A stretch of DNA of 64,000 nt from Aeromonas veronii. Its GTDB lineage: Bacteria > Pseudomonadota > Gammaproteobacteria > Enterobacterales > Aeromonadaceae. Positions 10,121 through 17,420 of this stretch are shown here, piece after piece. The notes below the pieces were generated by a model. It saw only the letters and a program-made list of their open reading frames with translations, was not told where the DNA came from and did no database searches. The stretch spans positions 2,506,501 through 2,570,500 of the forward strand of contig CP101033.1 of NCBI GenBank assembly GCA_041319085.1, read 5' to 3'. Numbering within the stretch: position 1 is the first letter of the stretch; each line of letters starts with the position of its first letter. Made by a program: the position numbers and the translations under genes.

Positions 10121-10169
10121 GTCCTACAGCAGAAGGATCGGTCAATGGATCCTTAACTGATCAGCATTG

Positions 10170-10180
10170 CCGCATTGCGG
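10170..10180. repeat. Target-site duplication (right copy) of the IS4-family element
   Basis: Exact repeat of 8729-8739. It is followed by GGGTTTTTT, the other half of the original terminator. Confidence 0.9.
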
Positions 10181-10204
10181 GGGTTTTTTCATCTCTGCAT
10201 CCAA

Positions 10205-12679
10205 TTAGCCGATGTTGCAGGGCTTCAGCGCCCAGATCCGATCCACATAGTCCTGAATGGAACGGTCGGAGTTGAACTTGCCCATGGTGGCCGAGTTGAT
10301 GATGGCCTTCTTCGCCCACAGCGCCGGATCCCGATACCAGGTATCGATCAGCTTGTGTGCATCCGAGTAGGACTGGAAGTCCGCCAGAGTCAGGTAAGGG
10401 TCTCCCCCTTCCAGCAAGGAACGCTTGATGGAGGCCAGCTCACCCGGGCGACCCGGCGTGAAGTAGTCGGTATCAAACCAGTCCAGCACGGCTTTGAGCT
10501 CAGAGTTGGCATAGTAGAAGTCGTACGGGTTGTAACCACGCGCCTTCAGTGACTTCACCTCATCCACGTTCAGACCGAAGATGGCACAGTTTTCGGCACC
10601 CGCCTCTTCAGCGATCTCGATGTTGGCACCGTCCAGTGTCCCGATGGTGATCGCACCGTTGAGCGCCATCTTCATGTTGCCGGTACCTGATGCTTCGTAA
10701 CCTGCAGTGGAGATCTGCTCGGAGACATCGGCCGCCGGGATCAGCTTCTCGGCCAGACTCACGCGGTAGTTCGGCATGAACACCACTTTCAGCTTGCCCT
10801 GGATACGGGCGTCGTTATTGACCCGATCCGCCAGCTTGTTGATGGCATAGATGATGTCTTTGGCCAGCTTGTAACCGGGCGCCGCTTTGGAGCCGAAGAT
10901 GAACACGCGCGGATGCATGTCATAATCCGGGTTGGCCAGCAGGCGACGATAGAGCGCCATGATGTGAATAAGGTTCAGCTGCTGGCGCTTGTACTCGTGC
11001 AGACGCTTGATCTGAACGTCAAAGATTGCCTCGGCACTGACATCGATACCGGTTTCGTCCTTGATGACCTTGACCAGCTTCTCTTTGTTGTGACGCTTGA
11101 TGGTCATGAACTGCTGCTGGAACGCCTTGTCGTCGGCAAATTTCACCACGCCACGCAGTTTGTCCAGTTGCAGCGGCCACTCCTTGCCCACCACTTCGTT
11201 GTAGAGGCCAGCCAGTTCCGGGTTGCACGCCAGCAGCCAGCGACGCGGGGTTACCCCGTTGGTCACGTTGCACATTTTTTCCGGCCACAGCTCGGCATAC
11301 TCGGGGAAGAGATCTTCCTTCACCAGCTTGGAGTGGATCTCGGCCACACCGTTCACTTTGGACGAACCGATCACGCACAGATTGCCCATGCGAACCTTGC
11401 GCACATCACCCTCTTCGATGATGGAGAGCTTGGCCTTGATAGCATCGTTGCCCGGCCACTTGGGCTCGACCAGCTCGCTCAGGAAGCGGGCGTTGATCTC
11501 GTAAATCACTTCCAGATGGCGAGGCAGCACCTTCTCAAACAGGCTGACAGACCACTTCTCCAGCGCTTCCGGCAGTAGGGTGTGGTTGGTGTAAGAGAAG
11601 ACCTGATAGCAGATGGCCCAGGCGGCATCCCAGTTCAGATCTTCCTCGTCCACCAGCACCCGCATCAATTCGGGGATGGCGACAGTCGGGTGAGTATCGT
11701 TGAGCTGAATGGCAATTTGCGCGGCAAAGTTGCTGAAATCAGCACCATGGACCCGCTTGTAGCGGCGCATGATGTCCTTGATGGAGCAAGCACAGAAGAA
11801 GTACTGCTGGATCAGGCGCAGTTCTTTACCTGCATCAGTCTCATCGTTCGGATAGAGCACCTTGGAGATGGTCTCGGCCTGGGCTTTTTCAGCCTGGGAG
11901 TCGATGTAACCACCCGCGTTGAACACGTCCCAATCGAAAAACTCGGAGGCACGGGATTCCCACAGACGCAGAATGTTGACGGTGTGGCCGCCAAAACCGA
12001 CCACCGGAATATCCCAAGGCACCCCTTTGATCTTGCGACCGGCGTGCCATACCTTCTTCAGGCCGCCATTATCACCAAACACGGTCTCGACGTAGCCGTA
12101 GAGCGGCACTTCTTGCACCGACTCGGGACGGCAGATCTCCCAGGGGTTGCCATATTCACGCCAGGAGTCCGGACGCTCGATCTGGCGGCCATCCTGGATT
12201 TCCTGACGGAACAGACCGTGTTCGTAGTGGATACCGTAACCAACCGCCGGATAGTTCAGGGTGGCCAGCGAGTCGATAAAACAGGCAGCCAGACGACCCA
12301 GGCCGCCGTTGCCGAGAGCCATGTCCGGCTCTTGTTCGCACAGGTCGGTCAGTTCCAGACCGAGTTCGCCCAGTGCCTCTTCGCAAGTCTTGTAGAGGGA
12401 GAGGTTGTGCAGGTTGTTGGAGGTCAATCGTCCCATCAGGAATTCAGCAGAGAGATAGTGAATCGCACGAGTATCTTTCTTGAAATGAGTCTGCTGAGTG
12501 CGGGTCAGGCGCTCGTACACCTGTTCATTGACGGCCGCCGCAGTGGCTTTCCACCACGCTTCGGGAGAGGCTTTCTGTTCGCTTGTTCCCAAGGTAGAAC
12601 GCAGGTGACGCACGATACTCGCCTTGAGCTGATCTTTATCCAGTTGGAGATCCTGGTCTGTCTTCTTCTTGGTAGCCAT
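10205..12679 (-). CDS. glgP: Glycogen/starch alpha-glucan phosphorylase
   Basis: Cytoplasmic enzyme of 824 residues that releases glucose-1-phosphate from alpha-1,4-glucans. The pyridoxal-phosphate site is clear in EASGTGNMKMALNGA, with the Schiff-base lysine at residue 670. The glucan-site segments HYLSAEFLMGRLTSNNL and NDTHPTVAIPELMRVLVD are also typical. Length fits both GlgP and MalP of enterobacteria, so the choice of symbol is not certain; glgC lies 38 kb away and no maltose gene is adjacent. It is transcribed alone from an AT-rich upstream region. Its terminator has been disrupted by the IS4-family insertion, so its transcript should now run into the element's own hairpin at 10087-10120. 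Confidence 0.95.
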   Translation of the reverse strand: MATKKKTDQDLQLDKDQLKASIVRHLRSTLGTSEQKASPEAWWKATAAAVNEQVYERLTRTQQTHFKKDTRAIHYLSAEFLMGRLTSNNLHNLSLYKTCEEALGELGLELTDLCEQEPDMALGNGGLGRLAACFIDSLATLNYPAVGYGIHYEHGLFRQEIQDGRQIERPDSWREYGNPWEICRPESVQEVPLYGYVETVFGDNGGLKKVWHAGRKIKGVPWDIPVVGFGGHTVNILRLWESRASEFFDWDVFNAGGYIDSQAEKAQAETISKVLYPNDETDAGKELRLIQQYFFCACSIKDIMRRYKRVHGADFSNFAAQIAIQLNDTHPTVAIPELMRVLVDEEDLNWDAAWAICYQVFSYTNHTLLPEALEKWSVSLFEKVLPRHLEVIYEINARFLSELVEPKWPGNDAIKAKLSIIEEGDVRKVRMGNLCVIGSSKVNGVAEIHSKLVKEDLFPEYAELWPEKMCNVTNGVTPRRWLLACNPELAGLYNEVVGKEWPLQLDKLRGVVKFADDKAFQQQFMTIKRHNKEKLVKVIKDETGIDVSAEAIFDVQIKRLHEYKRQQLNLIHIMALYRRLLANPDYDMHPRVFIFGSKAAPGYKLAKDIIYAINKLADRVNNDARIQGKLKVVFMPNYRVSLAEKLIPAADVSEQISTAGYEASGTGNMKMALNGAITIGTLDGANIEIAEEAGAENCAIFGLNVDEVKSLKARGYNPYDFYYANSELKAVLDWFDTDYFTPGRPGELASIKRSLLEGGDPYLTLADFQSYSDAHKLIDTWYRDPALWAKKAIINSATMGKFNSDRSIQDYVDRIWALKPCNIG

Positions 12680-12987
12680 AAACCATATTCCTTCGTTACA
12701 AATAAAATTGTTATCCCGCTTGCGGGACCGGCGCTGTTGTTATCTCAAAATATGTACCGGCGTGAGAATACTAACGAAAGCGGCAGAATTAAAAGTTAAC
12801 GCAAGTCACACTTTAACCGATAAAAACAGCCTGAAAAGCGTGAAAACCCTTTCCTTTAACTGATGGTATAAAAACAAATATTACCTTTATTATCATAAGC
12901 TTAATAAAACAATGAAAATATTATGGCATGAATAGGTTTTCAGAGATTGCCAAGCCTTGAAAATACCTGAAAATAGACAGCAAGAAG
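12680..12987. other. AT-rich non-coding region upstream of glgP
   Basis: No credible ORF. It must hold the glgP promoter. A TCACA half-site near 12807 is the only hint of a CRP site, and the other half does not match well, so I make no operator call. No MalT-type box was seen. Confidence 0.4.
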
Positions 12988-13013
12988 GCGCACTGAAACC
13001 GATTTCAATGCGC
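12988..13013 (-). terminator. Hairpin after the DUF4250 gene
   Basis: 11-bp stem with one G-U pair (GCGCACTGAAA with TTTCAATGCGC) 42 bp downstream of the stop on the minus strand. Only a weak CTTCTT follows, so this is a probable rather than strong terminator. Confidence 0.5.
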
Positions 13014-13054
13014 TTGGTAAATTACCGTATAAATATGAAGCAATCATTGCACCC

Positions 13055-13252
13055 TCAGCGATGTGCCTTGAACTGATTGCTCAATGGATCGTAATGGTAG
13101 CCAATCTGATCCAAACGCCCTGCCAACTGTTCTTCACTCATATCGTAATAGGCAAGCAACTCCTCCAACCCGTCACACTCAAGCCTTAGCTTCTCATTGA
13201 TGATGCCCAGCAAGATGTTGGCATCCAAACGCTGCAAGGTACTGATATCCAT
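13055..13252 (-). CDS. Small DUF4250-domain protein
   Basis: A 65-residue acidic protein. The start is fixed by a near-perfect AGGAGGTG ribosome site 5 nt upstream of the ATG at 13252; an upstream in-frame start is rejected. The sequence MDISTLQRLDANILLGIINE and the C-terminal IGYHYDPLSNQF match my memory of the DUF4250 family, which is widespread and of unknown function. It has no signal peptide or membrane segment and is probably cytoplasmic. It stands alone, divergent from the sulA-like gene. Confidence 0.8.
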   Translation of the reverse strand: MDISTLQRLDANILLGIINEKLRLECDGLEELLAYYDMSEEQLAGRLDQIGYHYDPLSNQFKAHR

Positions 13253-13413
13253 GGCGGCACCTCCTGTAAATGACCTGTATAACCATGGGCGGTTACACAA
13301 GGTTTGTCCATAGTACGAAAAACACCCAGCAGGTTTGATATTGAATAACCTTTAAAAACATAATCTTACTAATGGCGCATGCCAACACCATCACATTTTT
13401 CAGCAAAAACACC

Positions 13414-13442
13414 TTGTCACTGCCGCAGGATATGACTACTGT
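13414..13442 (+). promoter_or_regulatory. sigma-70 promoter of the sulA-like gene
   Basis: TTGTCA (13414-13419) and TACTGT (13437-13442) separated by exactly 17 bp. The -10 overlaps the LexA box, as expected for direct repression. Confidence 0.75.
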
Positions 13443-13454
13443 ATGCACATACAG
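13439..13454 (+). promoter_or_regulatory. LexA (SOS) box
   Basis: CTGTATGCACATACAG is a near-perfect palindrome matching CTGT-N8-ACAG. It overlaps the -10 of the promoter, 28 bp upstream of the ATG. Confidence 0.92.
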
Positions 13455-13482
13455 CTTGGATATTCATACAGGAACCCCGTAT

Positions 13483-13968
13483 ATGAACCAGCCCCTGCAC
13501 TCACTGCCCGTTGCGATGAATCGTGCCATGAGCAAGCCCTGGCCTACCAGAACCGCCTGCAAAGCGGAGTTGGCTCATTATGGTGTGACTATTCAGTCTG
13601 ATGATCAGTTTCTGAGCGAACTGACCAAGCTTGGGGAGGCTCATACCGGCTGGATCTTGTTGATCGCCCCGCCGGGACGTCCCACAGTAAGCCGTCTGGA
13701 AGAGCGAGGTATTGATCCCAAGAGAGTGCTGGTGGTACACAGCCCCAAAATCAAGAACTGGCAGCAAACCCTGGAGCGCAGTCTGGGCAATGGTCACTGC
13801 GCCGCCGTGTTTACCTGGCTACCCGAGCAGATCGAGTTGGATCACGTCAAACTGCAGCGACTGGGGCAGCAATCTGGCGTACTCACCCGCTTCTTTGGCG
13901 CGAAACGGACTAACCCCGGCACACCTCTGCTGGCCTATGCAGAGCAAGATATCTATCTCAATCATTAA
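13483..13968 (+). CDS. sulA: SulA-like SOS cell-division inhibitor
   Basis: A 161-residue protein starting at the ATG at 13483, chosen because it lies just after the LexA box and has AGGAA upstream; the longer frame would read through the operator. The central core GWILLIAPPGRPTVSRLEERG and the following SPKIKNWQQTLERSLGNGHCAAVFTWL stretch resemble the RecA-like core of SulA, which binds FtsZ and stops septation during DNA damage. Overall similarity to enterobacterial SulA is modest, so SulA-like is the safe call. The SOS box is strong independent support for the role. It should be induced by DNA damage and act in the cytoplasm. Confidence 0.82.
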   Translation: MNQPLHSLPVAMNRAMSKPWPTRTACKAELAHYGVTIQSDDQFLSELTKLGEAHTGWILLIAPPGRPTVSRLEERGIDPKRVLVVHSPKIKNWQQTLERSLGNGHCAAVFTWLPEQIELDHVKLQRLGQQSGVLTRFFGAKRTNPGTPLLAYAEQDIYLNH

Positions 13969-14252
13969 GACAAACACGAACGCTCTTGCAGGCGGCCCCC
14001 GCTGGTCATAGCAACGGCACCAAGAGGTGTCAACAGAGAGCAAAATTTATGATCCCTTCTATGATCGGCAGGAATAGCCGCGATCAGTGCACGAGAACGA
14101 GCGGCTACGACCAGATTACGGTCTACCGCGAGCTGACGATCTTTGGTGCAAAGGGAAGTACAGATAGCGAAGGGCAAGCCACGGTCACGTAATGACTTAG
14201 GCAGCGGGAGACGAGTGTAGTAGGTGCCGGAGGCATGTTTACTCAGATACAT
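13965..14252 (-). pseudogene. N-terminal stub of a tyrosine integrase
   Basis: The frame starts MYLSKHASGTYYTRLPLPKSLRDRGLPFAI and continues TSLCTKDRQLAVDRNL. This resembles the N-terminal DNA-binding segment of tyrosine recombinases found at tRNA islands in Vibrio, Shewanella and Aeromonas. Only about 60 of the 95 residues look homologous, and there is no catalytic R-H-R-Y domain. It starts 82 bp from tRNA-Ser and points away from it, the classic position of an island integrase. I read it as the scar of a lost integrated element. No other phage or island gene remains nearby. Confidence 0.6.
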
Positions 14253-14305
14253 GATTGTTCCACCCAGTTGATCCAGGAAAAAATCACGTAAGCCCAGAAA
14301 TGAAA

Positions 14306-14328
14306 AACCCGTTGAAATTCAACGGGTT
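14306..14328 (-). terminator. Terminator of tRNA-Ser
   Basis: 11-bp perfect stem AACCCGTTGAA with TTCAACGGGTT. On the minus strand it is followed by TTTTTCATTTC, starting 6 bp past the tRNA 3' end. Confidence 0.85.
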
Positions 14329-14333
14329 ATATT

Positions 14334-14421
14334 TGGCGGTGAGGGAGGGATTCGAACCCTCGATACGTTGCCGTATACACACTTTCCAGGCGTGCTCCTT
14401 CAGCCACTCGGACACCTCACC
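14334..14421 (-). tRNA. tRNA-Ser(GGA)
   Basis: 88 nt including an encoded CCA. Acceptor GGTGAGG pairs with CCTCACC, the anticodon loop reads CTGGAAA with anticodon GGA, the long variable arm ACGGCAACGT is typical of serine tRNAs, and the T arm reads GGGTTCGAATCCC. Confidence 0.96.
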
Positions 14422-14493
14422 AAATTTTTGCTCACTGCTTTATGTGCTTGAGATGCACATTCGCTGGCGGACAATGCCGCGGCGACGGGGCGT

Positions 14494-14523
14494 AATGTAA
14501 GGGATACGATGGCTTTTGGTCAA
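14494..14523 (-). promoter_or_regulatory. Promoter of tRNA-Ser
   Basis: On the minus strand TTGACC and TACATT are 18 bp apart, followed by a GC-rich discriminator (ACGCCCCG). This is typical of stringently controlled stable-RNA promoters. Confidence 0.75.
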
Positions 14524-14604
14524 TGCAATTTTTTACTTTTTGCGTTCGTTTGCTCAACATCCGAACAAAGTGACCAAAAACATGCCTTTTCGTATCCCTT
14601 TCAA

Positions 14605-16341
14605 TCAATTTACTGCCGCTTCGTGCAAATGTTCACCTTTGAGAGCCTCTTCCAGCGAGCCGTAGAATTCCAGCTTGCCAGGCTGCGGCCGCACCTTGGC
14701 ACGGGCCAGGGTCTTGAGCGGCTGGAACTGCAACTCAGCCACCCGCAACTCGACACCGGCCTTGGCCATCTGCTTGCCAAAGTGGAGGAAGGCAGAAAGG
14801 CCACCCGCATCGAGGATGGAGACCGCCTCCATCTGCAGAACCAGCACCTTGTGCCCCTTCACTTGCGCTTCCAGCTCGGCAAAGACCCGTTCGGCCGCAG
14901 CAAAGAAGAGCGGGCCGTTGATCTTGTAGAGCAGACCGTTGCCCGGCACCTCATGGGCATAGCGCTTGTGCTCGGCCAAATCGTGCAGTTTGGTCATCTT
15001 GGCGATTTCGCGCATAAACAGCAGGGATGCCAGGATCACCCCGAAGGTGATGGCGATGACCATGTCGAAGATGACGGTGAGTGACAGGCAGACCAGCAGC
15101 ACCAGCACATCGGATTTGGGGGCGCGACGGATCAGCTCCACCACCTTGTGCGCTTCACTCATGTTCCAGGCCACGATGAGCAACAACGCAGCCATGGCCG
15201 AGAGCGGCAACCAGGAGAGCCAGGGGGCCAGTACCAGAATGGCGGCCAGCACCACCAGAGCATGGACGATCCCCGAGATGGGCGAAGTGGCCCCGGCGCG
15301 CACGTTGGCGGCAGAGCGGGCGATGGCCGCAGTGGCGGTGATGCCACCAAAGAAGGGGGCGAAGATGTTGCCAAGCCCCTGCCCCACCAGCTCGGCGTTG
15401 GAACTGTGCTTGCGACCGGTCATGCCATCCAGGACCACGGCGCAGAGCAGCGATTCGATCGCCCCCAGCATCGCCATGGAGAAGGCGGCAGGTAGTAGCC
15501 GCTCAAGGGCGGCCAGATCCCACGCCACCGGGGCGCCATCCGGCCCGGGCAAAGCCCAAGGCATCACCAGCGTCGGCGCGATGGGGGGGATCCCCATCCC
15601 CTGGGTGCCATCGGCCAGGGTATAGCTGAATTTGCTGCCGATGGTGGCCACGTCCACCCCAAAGTAATGCAGGCCAAAGCCCAGCCCCACCCCGACCAGC
15701 ACGGCAGGCAGGTGGCCGGGCACCGGCAGACGCAGGCGCGGCCAGAGCAGCAGCACAGCCAGCGTTGCGACCCCCACCAGAGTATCGCCCCACTGCCAGC
15801 TTGGCAGGGCGGCAGCCAGCGCCTCGACCTTGCCCAGATAGGTTTCCGGCATCTCGGGCACGCTCAGGCCAAAGAAGTCTTTGATCTGCAAGGTGGCGAT
15901 CACGATGGCGATACCACCGGTAAAGCCCAGCGTCACTGATGGGGGGATGTACTCGATGAGGCGGCCAAGACGGGCCATCCCCATCGCCACCAGAAAGAGG
16001 CCGGAGAGCAGGGTCGCCATCAACAGACCACCGACCCCGAACTGCTGGGCGACCGGATAGAGGATCACCACAAAGGCAGCGGTCGGGCCGGAGATGGAGT
16101 AACGGGAGCCTCCGGTCACGGCGATCACAATACCGGCGATGATGGCGGTATAGAGACCGTGTTGCGGCGGCACACCGCTGGCGATGGCCAGCGCCATGGC
16201 GAGCGGGATGGCGATGATGCCCACCGTCACACCGGCGATAAGATCACGGCCGAAGCGGGCCATGCTGTAGGGTTCATCAATACAGGACTGGCGTAAGGCT
16301 ATGGCGAGCTTCACGCTATTTAAAGAGGCTTGCTTGTGCAT
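14605..16341 (-). CDS. dauA: SulP-family C4-dicarboxylate/anion transporter with STAS domain
   Basis: A 578-residue inner-membrane transporter. The membrane domain (about residues 25-420) includes [20 protein letters not shown] and [16 protein letters not shown]. Near its end [17 protein letters not shown] and [21 protein letters not shown] are almost identical to Escherichia coli DauA (YchM). A C-terminal STAS domain (about 440-560) contains [16 protein letters not shown]. DauA carries succinate and other dicarboxylates at acid pH and regulates the dicarboxylate response; the same role is likely here. Single gene, between tRNA-Ser and the tRNA-Asn pair. The track start at 16341 is kept; a weaker in-frame ATG lies further in. 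Confidence 0.92.
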   Translation of the reverse strand: MHKQASLNSVKLAIALRQSCIDEPYSMARFGRDLIAGVTVGIIAIPLAMALAIASGVPPQHGLYTAIIAGIVIAVTGGSRYSISGPTAAFVVILYPVAQQFGVGGLLMATLLSGLFLVAMGMARLGRLIEYIPPSVTLGFTGGIAIVIATLQIKDFFGLSVPEMPETYLGKVEALAAALPSWQWGDTLVGVATLAVLLLWPRLRLPVPGHLPAVLVGVGLGFGLHYFGVDVATIGSKFSYTLADGTQGMGIPPIAPTLVMPWALPGPDGAPVAWDLAALERLLPAAFSMAMLGAIESLLCAVVLDGMTGRKHSSNAELVGQGLGNIFAPFFGGITATAAIARSAANVRAGATSPISGIVHALVVLAAILVLAPWLSWLPLSAMAALLLIVAWNMSEAHKVVELIRRAPKSDVLVLLVCLSLTVIFDMVIAITFGVILASLLFMREIAKMTKLHDLAEHKRYAHEVPGNGLLYKINGPLFFAAAERVFAELEAQVKGHKVLVLQMEAVSILDAGGLSAFLHFGKQMAKAGVELRVAELQFQPLKTLARAKVRPQPGKLEFYGSLEEALKGEHLHEAAVN

Positions 16342-16771
16342 GTATATCGTAATACCAGAAGAGGGAGATAAAGGCCGGAGAAATCCGGCGCCCGATCATC
16401 ATCAAGGGCCGGCAGGGCTGTCGACGCGGCGATGGTATCCTGCGTAACCTTACTCCAGACGGGCCATTTTTTCGATGGACAGGATCAATGAAACGCACGC
16501 TCACCCATTATGTGACCTATTTACTGTCAAATCGCCGATCTTGACTCCTGCTCTCGCCCTTTTAGCTGCAAAGATTATCATTTGAACCTTATTGGATTGC
16601 CAGTACGTTCGCGACATCATGCTGGCATCATCAGGTCGATGCGAACCGCAAAAATGAACCTAACACTGATTGGTCAAGGTGATGGCAAGAGACTGATTGT
16701 CCTGAAAATAAACTGCAAGCACAACTTTTGGGCAAACGGTCTGAAAATCTGTTTTTCGTCCGGTTCGCAGG
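16342..16771. other. Non-coding gap between dauA and the tRNA-Asn promoter
   Basis: No credible ORF or recognisable RNA. The part nearest dauA should contain its promoter (minus strand). The reading frame across 16582-17061 runs through both tRNA genes and is not a gene. Confidence 0.5.
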
Positions 16772-16800
16772 TTGACACCCGTCTCCTTGGTCATTACTAT
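16772..16800 (+). promoter_or_regulatory. Promoter of the tRNA-Asn pair
   Basis: Consensus TTGACA (16772-16777) and TACTAT (16795-16800) with 17-bp spacing, followed by the GC-rich discriminator TCGCCCCG. Confidence 0.88.
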
Positions 16801-16827
16801 TCGCCCCGTCTTAACGAGACAGGCAAT

Positions 16828-16903
16828 TCCTCCTTAGTTCAGTCGGTAGAACGGCGGACTGTTAATCCGTATGTCACTGGTTCAAGTCCAGTAGGAGGAG
16901 CCA
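16828..16903 (+). tRNA. tRNA-Asn(GTT), first copy
   Basis: 76 nt with encoded GCCA. Acceptor TCCTCCT pairs with AGGAGGA, anticodon loop ACTGTTAAT, T arm CTGGTTCAAGTCCAG. Confidence 0.97.
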
Positions 16904-16905
16904 AT

Positions 16906-16981
16906 TCCCTCGTAGTTCAGTCGGTAGAACGGCGGACTGTTAATCCGTATGTCACAGGTTCAAGTCCTGTCGAGGGAGCCA
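16906..16981 (+). tRNA. tRNA-Asn(GTT), second copy
   Basis: 76 nt, 2 nt after the first copy. The D and anticodon arms are identical to it, but the acceptor (TCCCTCG with CGAGGGA) and T stem carry compensatory changes. Both are cotranscribed. Confidence 0.97.
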
Positions 16982-17014
16982 AATACTGTTCCGAGAAGGA
17001 ACGAGAAAGACCAG

Positions 17015-17044
17015 AAACCCGCATTCCGAAAGGCTTGCGGGTTT
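17015..17044 (+). terminator. Terminator of the tRNA-Asn pair
   Basis: 9-bp stem AAACCCGCA with TGCGGGTTT followed by TTTTG. Confidence 0.85.
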
Positions 17045-17091
17045 TTTGTTGTCCGAAATAGCTCGGCGAAGTTCGCCAAGAACCGGGGTCA

Positions 17092-17222
17092 TTGGTACCA
17101 TGAATAGTACCAGCGAACACCAACGCCAATTTTCATTGGTACCTCTCGTGGTACTAGTGTCATGGGTACCACGAGCACAACTCGTGGTACCAAAACAAGG
17201 CAAACATTGTCAAAGCTGGTAC
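17092..17222. repeat. GGTACC-rich inverted-repeat cluster
   Basis: Five GGTACC palindromes occur within about 130 bp. One pair forms a perfect 11-bp inverted repeat GGTACCACGAG / CTCGTGGTACC (17165-17175 with 17181-17191, loop CACAA). The arm CTCGTGGTAC also occurs at 17147-17156. No ORF and no known element was recognised. Confidence 0.6.
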
Positions 17223-17241
17223 CAAGTCAGTCATCCTCAAG

Positions 17242-17420
17242 GACGATAACGAGATGGGTGACTGCACCCCGCCGCAAGCGGCAAGGCTTCCCACTTCTTA
17301 GGCCGCTACCGTCAGATTGACGGATTTACGCTGGCCTCCATGGGCAGAAACGACGAGCCCCGCCGCTTTTAATTCCAATATTCCTTGCTGTCGAATGTTT
17401 ATGGCCGCGTTGATGTCGCG
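17242..17420 (-). ncRNA. Putative omega (right-end) RNA of TnpB copy 1
   Basis: Inferred only from TnpB biology: the guide RNA scaffold overlaps the tnpB 3' end and the element end, and the guide comes from the flank. The flank after TCAC on the minus strand begins CCATCTCGTTATCGTC. The 5' limit is approximate. Confidence 0.45.

Larger units (their letters stand above)
8740..10169 (-). mobile_element. Complete IS4-family insertion sequence, 1430 bp
   Basis: The element is bounded by an exact 11-bp target duplication. Its ends form an imperfect inverted repeat: CAATGCTGTTCACTTAAGC on the left and CAATGCTGATCAGTTAAGG on the inverted right, 16 of 19 matching. It carries one intact transposase gene on the minus strand. 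TSD length, ends and transposase type fit the IS4 family. I do not assign an ISfinder name. The insertion sits in the stem of the terminator between the DASS transporter gene and glgP. Confidence 0.92.

Noticed and set aside
12680..12987. MalT box or clear CRP site upstream of glgP
   Set aside because: Only one TCACA half-site was found and no GGGGATGAGG-like motif.
13055..14252. Idea of a surviving prophage or defence island around the integrase stub
   Set aside because: Only the stub, a DUF4250 gene and a LexA-controlled sulA-like gene are present; no phage, toxin-antitoxin or restriction genes.
16582..17061. 159-codon frame over the tRNA-Asn pair
   Set aside because: It crosses a consensus promoter, two tRNA genes and a terminator; the repeated peptide comes from the tRNA repeats.
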